Assembly: GCA_039808845.1 (NCBI GenBank)
Contig: JBDHTS010000005.1
Location: 1-42,965 of the forward strand
Origin: JBDHTS01 sp039808845
Lineage (GTDB): Bacteria > Pseudomonadota > Alphaproteobacteria > Micavibrionales > Micavibrionaceae
Direction of reading: 5' to 3'
Length of the DNA: 42,965 bases
Made by a program: the position numbers and the translations under genes. Of the stretch, positions 38,701 to 42,965 are shown piece after piece; position 1 is the first letter of the stretch, and the number at the start of each line of letters is the position of its first letter. A model generated the notes under the pieces. It searched no databases, was not told the origin of the DNA, and saw nothing but the letters and a program-made list of their open reading frames with translations.

Positions 38701-39299
38701 ATATCGTCGCCGAACAGGTCGATCCGCAGCGGTTCCTCGTAACCCGGCGGGAACAGATCGACGATGCCGCCGCGCACCGCGAATTCACCGGCCTCGCGTA
38801 CCGTATCCGTCCGGACATAGCCGTTGCGGACCAGAAAGCCCTGCAAGATTTCAACCGGCATCTTCCCGCCAGCCGAGGCCGAAAGGGACGATTGCGCCAT
38901 TGCTTCTTTCGGCGGCACGCGCTGGGTCACCGCGTTGACGGTAGTCAGGAGAACGCGGGGATAACGCCTTTTTTCCTGGGACCATGCCAGAAGGCCGCTC
39001 AACGTCTCGACACGTCTTGCAACGATTTCACTGCCCGGCGAAACACGGTCATAAGGCAGGCAATCCCAGGCCGGAAACTGCAGAACCCGCACATCCGGCG
39101 CGAAAAAGGCCAGCAATTCCGCCAGGACGGCTATGCGGGTATCGTCCAGCGCAACATGGACGGCCACACCGTCATCCGGCATCAGGGCACGGGCGCGCTC
39201 GGCCAGAATGCGCGCATCCTGTCCTTCCGGCGCGCCGAAAAGGATGGGATGGATTTGTTCAGTTTGTTTTTTTTGCGTGTTTTCCACGTTCAACCTCAT
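35733..39299 (-). CDS. mfd: Transcription-repair coupling factor
   Basis: An 1188-residue SF2 translocase that removes stalled RNA polymerase and recruits UvrA. Order: UvrB-like N-terminal part (with L-Q-F-P-A-W-D-C-L-P-Y-D-R-V-S-P near 75-90), polymerase-interacting domain (L-V-V-H-I-D-H-G-I-G-R-F-I-G, about 525), then the motor: Walker A G-D-V-G-F-G-K-T-E near 670, D-E-E-Q-R-F-G, T-A-T-P-I-P-R-T-L, N-I-I-E-N-G-I-D-I-P, Q-I-R-G-R-I-G-R-S. The C-terminal inhibitory domain is complete. Around residues 372-393 a piece translated from the 7-bp repeat (A-S-C-E-L-P-V-A-S-S, N-W-Q-L-A-T-A) is inserted in frame in a variable region. The ATG at 39299 lies two bases from a repeat mosaic. Confidence 0.96.
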   Translation of the reverse strand: MRLNVENTQKKQTEQIHPILFGAPEGQDARILAERARALMPDDGVAVHVALDDTRIAVLAELLAFFAPDVRVLQFPAWDCLPYDRVSPGSEIVARRVETLSGLLAWSQEKRRYPRVLLTTVNAVTQRVPPKEAMAQSSLSASAGGKMPVEILQGFLVRNGYVRTDTVREAGEFAVRGGIVDLFPPGYEEPLRIDLFGDDIDSIRSFDPATQRTSKKLDSFELHPATEFFLDEESIGRFRSGYRELFGVPRSEDPLYAAVSEGRRYNGMDHWLPLFFGKLDTLFDYLPSNIDVTLDQHGEQARHERLAQIQDFYQARKTLEAASGKKKKDSDVSLSGAVYHPLPPDRLYLNDMEWEEKAREAIEFSPFAPMEVASCELPVASSVTRNWQLATAKRGRDFGDVRAQPKGDVFAALSEYISGHRMDGRKILIAAYSEGSRERLGGLMKNAGFANIVPVEGADDLKKLSSGQTGIAVLALEHGFVAPDLAVLTEQDILGDRLARHSRGRKKADNFLTEVSSLSPGDLVVHIDHGIGRFIGLETLSVGKTLHDCLKLEYAGNDKLYVPVENIEVLSRFGNDEGVVHLDKLGGAGWQARKAKAKADLMRMADGLLKIAAARQLEKGEKLEVSHGVYEEFAARFPYQETDDQLRAIGDVVADLGKGQPMDRLVCGDVGFGKTEVALRAAYVAAMNGAQVAVVVPTTLLSRQHYQNFAKRFSGIGLRVGQLSRMVDARERQATKNGLADGSVNIVVGTHALLGKGVKFANLGLVIVDEEQRFGVKQKERLKELKANVHVLTLTATPIPRTLQMALTGVRDMSIIATPPVDRLAIRTFILPFDPLVIREAILREHYRGGQSFYVCPRISDIREVEDTLKELVPEVKVIAAHGQMSAQELEDRMTAFYDGQYDVLLATNIIENGIDIPTANTMVVHRADMFGLAQLYQIRGRIGRSKVRAYAYLTYEPKRVLTDQARKRLEVMETLDTLGAGFQLASHDMDIRGAGNLLGEEQSGHIREIGVELYQQMLEEAVAAARHGLDFEGESIPDQWSPVINLGTSVLIPDHYVEDLNVRMSLYRRLSDLEGRNDIEGFAAELIDRFGPVPDEVENLLQIVEIKQLCKTAGVDKVEAGPKGAVIGFYKDSPSNIAGLMKWIQEKSGTVKLRPDQKLVAAREWYQAEQRVKGVRSIMRDLAGLVS
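38127..38180. repeat. 7-bp-unit palindrome inserted in frame in mfd
   Basis: Arms 38127-38146 and 38161-38180 are exact 20-base reverse complements, with a 14-base loop. The units are AGTTGCG/AGTTGCC, the same as in the cassette ends at 28.6 and 28.97 kb. Flanking bases up to about 38190 extend the pattern. No stop codon arises in the mfd frame. Confidence 0.9.
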
Positions 39300-39300
39300 T

Positions 39301-39500
39301 CGTCATCCCGGATAGCGAGCCGAAGGCGAGCGTAGTCCGGGACACGCCGCGCAAGCGCTGGCGCTGCAGGCCCAGCATAAAATACAGGCCGTTCTTTACG
39401 GCCTGTCCTTAAAACAATGTGTGCCGCTGAAGAAGCGGCACAAGTCTCATGCTGGGTCCCGGATCGGCGCTCGCTACGCGTCGCTGGTCCGGGATGGCAG
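39301..39500. repeat. Mosaic of nested hairpins before mfd
   Basis: Several inverted pairs: TCCCGGA/TCCGGGA at 39306-39312 and 39336-39342, repeated at about 39457 and 39488; CCCAGCAT (39371-39378) with ATGCTGGG (39449-39456); ACAGGCCGT (39384-39392) with ACGGCCTGT (39398-39406); and GTGCCGCT (39421-39428) with AGCGGCAC (39434-39441). It fills the gap between a small unknown gene's stop and the mfd start. Confidence 0.75.
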
Positions 39501-39504
39501 TTAT

Positions 39505-39939
39505 TTATTGCTCCGGACGGCCACCGCCAATATTTCCATTGTTTCCGGGATGGCCTCCACCACCCCCGCCCATCGGTCCATGCCCCGGGCCGCCCGGACG
39601 GCGGCGGCGCATGGTGCGGGCGATGCCGCTTTCGTCATTGCCCTGCATGGCGTTGCCCGGCGAATCGTCGTCATTATTGTTGCCGAAATCGCCCATCTCG
39701 CCGGGGCGGCGCTTGTTCGAGGAACGGTGGGGCGGGATCGGCAGCGGCTTCGCGGCCATTTCATCGCGCTCGCTGACCGCCATTTCGATTTCCAGGCGGG
39801 CCGCGACCTTCCGCAGCTCATGCACCGCCTCCATCAGCTTCTCGCGGGTCGCGCCGTCCTTGCGGTTCTTCGCCCATTCAGCGTGCGAGGCCAGACACAA
39901 ATCCGTGGCGTCGCGCAGGCGTTTTTCGATATCTTCCAT
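39505..39939 (-). CDS. Hypothetical protein with Gly-rich tail
   Basis: A 144-residue protein. Residues 1-60 form a charged helical part (I-E-K-R-L-R-D-A-T-D-L, L-M-E-A-V-H-E-L-R-K-V-A-A-R-L-E) that looks conserved and may be a coiled coil. A short P-L-P-I-P-P-H-R linker leads to a disordered tail of Asn, Asp, Arg and long Gly runs (about 85-144). Such tails occur in RNA-binding proteins, but no binding domain is visible. It stands alone between two palindromic repeats. No family name known to me. Confidence 0.6.
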   Translation of the reverse strand: MEDIEKRLRDATDLCLASHAEWAKNRKDGATREKLMEAVHELRKVAARLEIEMAVSERDEMAAKPLPIPPHRSSNKRRPGEMGDFGNNNDDDSPGNAMQGNDESGIARTMRRRRPGGPGHGPMGGGGGGHPGNNGNIGGGRPEQ

Positions 39940-40029
39940 GACGGCTACCTTTTTCGTTCAAAAATCGTTTAAGGGCGGCAGCATAGCGTGCGAACGGCCA
40001 GTTCGCAAGACTCGCCAAAGGTTATTACA

Positions 40030-40192
40030 AACCGCCAAGACGCCAAGATCATCGCGCCGAAGGCGTAAAAAGATTTTTTAACTACAGAGCCCGCAGAGAA
40101 CACAGAGGCACCGCACTCCTCTGTGTTCTCTGCGGGCTCTGTAGTTGTTTTTTTCTGCGCTGCGCGCGGCTTTTCTTGGCGTCTTGGCGGTT
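40030..40192. repeat. Nested perfect inverted repeats of 9-bp units
   Basis: Outer arms of 19 bases (40030-40048 and 40174-40192, units CGCCAAGA) enclose inner arms of 29 bases (40080-40108 and 40118-40146, units like ACAGAGAAC), both without mismatch; the inner loop is nine bases. Each arm is a degenerate 9-bp tandem. The element fills the gap between guaC and the Gly-rich protein gene. Strings of the type CCGCCAAGACGCC and ACAGAGACACAGAG are widespread in unrelated environmental bacteria (from memory). Confidence 0.92.
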
Positions 40193-40208
40193 TTTTTAAC
40201 TTGCAGCA

Positions 40209-41237
40209 CTAGCCGCTACCAAAAACGGTGTTGATCTGCTGCGTTACGCGGATGAAGGTCGTGCGTTTCGATAGTTCCTTCAGTTTCACCGCGCCGACAT
40301 AGGTGCAGGCGGAGCGCAAACCGCCCAGAATCTCCTGCACCGTCGCGCGGGCATCACCGCGATACGGCACCTTCACCGTCTTGCCTTCGCTGGCGCGGTA
40401 TTCGGCGACGCCTCCCGCGTGCTTTTGCATGGCCGTATCGCTGCTCATGCCATAAAAGACGATAAACTTCTCGCCTTTCTCTTCGACGATCCTTGCTTCC
40501 GACTGGTCGTGCCCGGCCAGCATGCCGCCCAGCATCACGAAATCCGCCCCCGCGCCGAAGGCCTTGGCGATATCGCCCGGCACGGTGCAGCCGCCGTCGG
40601 AGCAGACCAGGCCTTTCAGGCCGTGCGCCGCGTCTGCGCATTCGATCACGGCGGAAAGCTGCGGATAGCCGACGCCCGTCATCTTGCGCGTGGTGCAGAC
40701 GCTGCCCGGCCCGATGCCGACCTTCACGACATCCGCGCCGCAGAGGATCAGTTCCTCGACCATTTCCCCCGTCACCACGTTCCCGGCCATGATGGTGGTA
40801 TCGGGCAGCCTGTTCCGCATCCGTTTCACGAAATCGGCAAAAGCCTCGGCATAGCCGTTGGCAACATCGATGCACAATTTTTCGACTTTCCCCTTTTTCA
40901 GGAAAGCGTCCAGCTTTTCGACATCCCCTTCCGTCACGCCGATGGAATACCAGGCGCTGCCGTTATCGAAGGATTTCTGCAAAGTCTCCAGCGGATAATG
41001 CTTGTGCAGGGCCACGGTCATGCCATGTCCCATCTCCTTGAACGTTTTCGCCATCTTCAATGTGCCGACGCCGTCCATATTGGCCGCGATGACGGGCACG
41101 CCATCAAAGCTTCGTCCAGACCACTTGAATGTGAAGGGGCGCCGCAGTTCCACCTCCTTCCGGCTGGCCAGCGTGGACCGTTTGGGCCGGATCAGGACGT
41201 CCTTGAAATCAAGCTTGATGTCGGATTCGATATGCAT
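40209..41237 (-). CDS. guaC: GMP reductase
   Basis: A 342-residue (beta/alpha)8 enzyme of the IMPDH/GMPR family, reducing GMP to IMP with NADPH in purine salvage. Features: D-F-K-D-V-L-I-R-P-K-R-S at residues 10-21, D-V-A-N-G-Y, then V-K-V-G-I-G-P-G-S-V-C-T-T-R with the catalytic Cys, and C-S-D-G-G-C. There are no CBS domains, and the short length and G-P-G-S-V-C-T-T-R-K-M-T-G-V-G-Y-P-Q loop favour GMPR over IMPDH. It is flanked by palindromic repeats on both sides, with the start 16 bases from the element at 41.25 kb. Confidence 0.93.
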   Translation of the reverse strand: MHIESDIKLDFKDVLIRPKRSTLASRKEVELRRPFTFKWSGRSFDGVPVIAANMDGVGTLKMAKTFKEMGHGMTVALHKHYPLETLQKSFDNGSAWYSIGVTEGDVEKLDAFLKKGKVEKLCIDVANGYAEAFADFVKRMRNRLPDTTIMAGNVVTGEMVEELILCGADVVKVGIGPGSVCTTRKMTGVGYPQLSAVIECADAAHGLKGLVCSDGGCTVPGDIAKAFGAGADFVMLGGMLAGHDQSEARIVEEKGEKFIVFYGMSSDTAMQKHAGGVAEYRASEGKTVKVPYRGDARATVQEILGGLRSACTYVGAVKLKELSKRTTFIRVTQQINTVFGSG

Positions 41238-41253
41238 GACCTGCCTCGCTTTT

Positions 41254-41338
41254 TTAACCGCGAATAAACGCGAATAGACGCAAATCAGAACAGCAATATT
41301 TCATCTATTCGCGTCTATTCGCGTTCATTCGCGGTCAA
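41254..41338. repeat. 35-bp near-perfect inverted repeat of 10-bp units
   Basis: Left arm 41254-41288, right arm 41304-41338, units like ACGCGAATAG/A. The arms differ at only a few places. The right arm includes the stop codon of the DUF1192 gene (41335-41337). It lies between guaC and that gene. Confidence 0.88.
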
Positions 41339-41517
41339 CTTTTAAAAATGTTTGCCGCCGCATCCGTAGCGGCTTTTTTCCGTTTGATTTCCGTCTCGAC
41401 GCGCGCGATCTCCGCCTTCATATTCTTGATATAGGCGTGCAGTTCGTCGATGGAATAATTGTCCAGCTTTTTCAGGACCGGTTTTTTCGTGCGCGGGTCG
41501 AGATCGTCGTCGAACAT
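41335..41517 (-). CDS. DUF1192 family protein
   Basis: A 60-residue protein with the layout of DUF1192: M-F-D-D-D-L at the start, K-L-D-N-Y-S-I-D-E-L-H-A-Y-I in the middle and a coiled coil of R-V-E-T-E-I-K-R-K-K-A-A-T-D-A-A. The family is alphaproteobacterial, short and without a known role, and often divergent from a quinone oxidoreductase gene, as here (34 bases between starts). The true ATG is 41517; the longer frame is antisense to that gene. Its TGA lies in the palindromic repeat. Confidence 0.8.
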   Translation of the reverse strand: MFDDDLDPRTKKPVLKKLDNYSIDELHAYIKNMKAEIARVETEIKRKKAATDAAANIFKS

Positions 41518-41551
41518 TGCTTTTTGCCCTCTGACCGGCAAGATTAAGGGC

Positions 41552-42532
41552 ATGACCGCGCAAACGCAACAGATGATGGACGCCATCGAGATCACGCCGG
41601 ACCACAAGCTCAGGACCGTCCGGCGGCCTATTCCCAAGCCGAAGGAAGGCGAAATCCCGATCCGCGTCCATGCGGCGGGCGTCAATCGGCCCGATATCAT
41701 GCAGCGTCTGGGGAAATATCCGCCGCCTCCGGGCGCGAGCGACCTGCCGGGGCTGGAGGTCGCGGGCATCCGGGAGGATACGGGCGAAGCGGTCTGCGCC
41801 CTGCTCGCGGGCGGCGGCTACGCGGAATATGCCGTTGTGCCCGAAGGACAATGCCTGCCCGTGCCGAAAGGCCTGAACATGGTTCAGGCGGCAGCCCTGC
41901 CTGAAACCATGTTCACGGTGTGGAACAATCTGTTTCTGCGCGGACGCCTGAAAGCGGGCGAAACGGCCCTGATCCACGGCGGCGCGTCAGGGATCGGCAC
42001 CACCGCGATCCAGATGGCAAAGGCTTTCGGCGCGCGCGTGGCGGTGACGGCGGGAACGGACGACAAATGCGTGGCCTGCCGCGATCTTGGCGCTGATCTG
42101 GCCGTCAATTACCGGACGCGGGATTTTGCCGAGGCGATTGAATCTGCGTGGGGCAAGGAGTGCATCGACGTCATCCTGGACATGGTAGGCGGCTCTTATG
42201 TGCCTAAAAATATCGGGCTTTTACGCCTCGACGGGCGGCATATCAACATCGCCACGCAGGAAAGCCCTAAAACAGAACTCGACATCCGCCAGATCATGGC
42301 GAAGCGGATTGTCCTGACCGGTTCGACTCTGCGGCCCCGCTCGGTCGAGGAAAAAACGGCTTTGGCTCAAGATCTTCGGCAAAACGTCTGGCCGCTGATC
42401 GAAAGCGGAATCATCAAACCGGCCATTTTTAAAACATTCCCGCTGGAACAGGCCATGCAGGCGCATGAGTCCTTGGACGGCGGCGATCATGTCGGCAAGA
42501 TCGTGCTGACCATGCCTGACCACCCGCCATGA
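41552..42532 (+). CDS. NAD(P)H quinone oxidoreductase, zinc-free MDR family
   Basis: A 326-residue medium-chain dehydrogenase/reductase of the quinone oxidoreductase (PIG3/QorA-like) branch. The N-terminal GroES-like part has H-A-A-G-V-N-R-P-D-I-M-Q-R and P-G-L-E-V-A-G. The nucleotide fold carries the A-L-I-H-G-G-A-S-G-I-G-T-T-A-I-Q-M-A-K motif near residues 143-161. No zinc ligands are in place. It would reduce quinones or enones with NADPH. The ATG at 41552 is close to an AAGGG run; the second pair of ATGs (41573, 41576) is less well placed. The stop overlaps the next start as ATGA, so gloB is coupled. Confidence 0.9.
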   Translation: MTAQTQQMMDAIEITPDHKLRTVRRPIPKPKEGEIPIRVHAAGVNRPDIMQRLGKYPPPPGASDLPGLEVAGIREDTGEAVCALLAGGGYAEYAVVPEGQCLPVPKGLNMVQAAALPETMFTVWNNLFLRGRLKAGETALIHGGASGIGTTAIQMAKAFGARVAVTAGTDDKCVACRDLGADLAVNYRTRDFAEAIESAWGKECIDVILDMVGGSYVPKNIGLLRLDGRHINIATQESPKTELDIRQIMAKRIVLTGSTLRPRSVEEKTALAQDLRQNVWPLIESGIIKPAIFKTFPLEQAMQAHESLDGGDHVGKIVLTMPDHPP

Positions 42533-42965
42533 CGGAAATCCACATCATTCCCGTCCTGAACGACAATTATTGCTACGCCGTCCATGACGGCGGACAGACG
42601 GCGATTATCGACCCCGGCGAGGCCGGACCTGTGATCCGGTTTCTGCAAAAATCCGGATGGAAGGCCGATTTAATTCTGCTTACCCATCATCACGGTGACC
42701 ATACCGGCGGCATGCCGGAACTGAAACGCTTGTACGGCAGCCGCGTCTTCGGACCCGCCGCGGAAACGAGCCGCATTCCCGGCATCGATACTCCCTTGCG
42801 TGAAGGCGACGCGGTCCGGATCGGCGGAACCACGGCGCAGGTCATCGAAACGCCCGGCCATACCAAGGGCCATATCGTTTACTGGCTGCCCGATGCAAAG
42901 GCCCTGTTCAGCGGCGACACGCTGTTTTCCCTCGGCTGCGGCAGGCTGTTCGAGGGAACGGCGGA
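42529..42965 (+). CDS. gloB: Hydroxyacylglutathione hydrolase (glyoxalase II), 3' end outside window
   Basis: The first 145 codons are visible. The metallo-beta-lactamase metal site T-H-H-H-G-D-H-T-G-G is at residues 51-60, after N-D-N-Y-C-Y-A-V and I-I-D-P-G-E. T-P-G-H-T-K-G-H gives the next metal His, and F-S-G-D-T-L-F-S-L-G-C-G-R-L-F-E-G-T is the GloB hallmark. The enzyme hydrolyses S-lactoylglutathione in methylglyoxal detoxification. The ATG overlaps the stop of the quinone oxidoreductase gene. It is cut by the window edge, so the C-terminal substrate-binding domain is not seen. Confidence 0.92.
   Translation, partial: MTEIHIIPVLNDNYCYAVHDGGQTAIIDPGEAGPVIRFLQKSGWKADLILLTHHHGDHTGGMPELKRLYGSRVFGPAAETSRIPGIDTPLREGDAVRIGGTTAQVIETPGHTKGHIVYWLPDAKALFSGDTLFSLGCGRLFEGTA

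Noticed and set aside
40080..40152. 29-bp hairpin followed by a T-run as a terminator
   Set aside because: The T-rich side faces the plus strand, where no gene ends; it is part of the nested repeat.
26163..41338. Short tandem units as a CRISPR array
   Set aside because: Units are 7-10 bases, contiguous and palindromic as blocks, with no spacers and no cas genes.
1..42965. tRNA, rRNA, transposase or integrase genes
   Set aside because: None recognised on reading either strand; no cloverleaf or IS-type ORF was evident, although a short tRNA could be missed by eye.

Overview
This window reads as a chromosomal segment of an alphaproteobacterium, judged by gene content and order. The signs are lptM-lysA followed by a TIGR02302-type protein, divergent lysC/ubiG, a TSUP-TIGR02186 pair, a DUF1192 gene divergent from a quinone oxidoreductase, and above all trxB - LsrB/VtlR-type LysR - AbcR-type sRNA, a rhizobial and Brucella-like arrangement. 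6S RNA next to 5-formyltetrahydrofolate cyclo-ligase fits too. A closer placement (for example Micavibrio- or Rhodospirillales-like) cannot be made from this sequence alone. No rRNA, tRNA, CRISPR array, phage module or transposase was seen.

Layout. 1-3.2 kb: end of a FecR-domain protein, then a translationally coupled envelope cluster (GT2 glycosyltransferase, LAB_N membrane protein, ArnT-like GT39). 3.2-6.8 kb, minus: lysC, rodZ, ispG and a 65-codon membrane ORF. 6.9-7.9 kb: ubiG and a HIG1-like protein. 7.9-16.1 kb: tsaB, an apparently catalytically dead NodB-fold protein, nfu, usp, a TSUP exporter/TIGR02186 pair, a secreted protein, trpS and murJ. 16.2-17.9 kb: a small ORF, ubiE and a low-complexity anchored protein with a clear terminator. 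18-24 kb: pentapeptide-repeat protein, TlpA-like thioredoxin, lptM, lysA, TIGR02302 protein. 24-26.1 kb, minus: YmdB-like phosphodiesterase, an unknown gene, fthC, 6S RNA. 26.3-32 kb: trxB, LysR regulator, sRNA, a four-helix-bundle gene framed by repeats, and two divergent patatin-like genes. 32-42.9 kb: aminotransferase, APH-fold kinase, several small unknown genes, mfd, GMP reductase, DUF1192, quinone oxidoreductase and the start of a glyoxalase II gene.

The most unusual property is the density of palindromic repeats. One class consists of short-period (7, 9 or 10 bp) degenerate tandem units arranged as near-perfect hairpins. These sit beside trxB, around the four-helix-bundle gene, inside mfd in frame, and on both sides of guaC. 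A second class consists of C/G-rich elements with a hairpin at each end (CCCTCTCCC type), always just past gene ends. The four-helix-bundle gene with its inverted repeat ends looks like a small mobile cassette that landed between the sRNA terminator and the first patatin gene. It seems to have supplied that gene's start codon. The same 7-bp repeat inside mfd adds about 20 residues without breaking the frame, much like Rickettsia palindromic elements. I consider this repeat/cassette system and the trxB-LysR-sRNA-patatin neighbourhood the parts most worth following up.

All calls come from reading the sequence and from remembered family knowledge; no database search was run.
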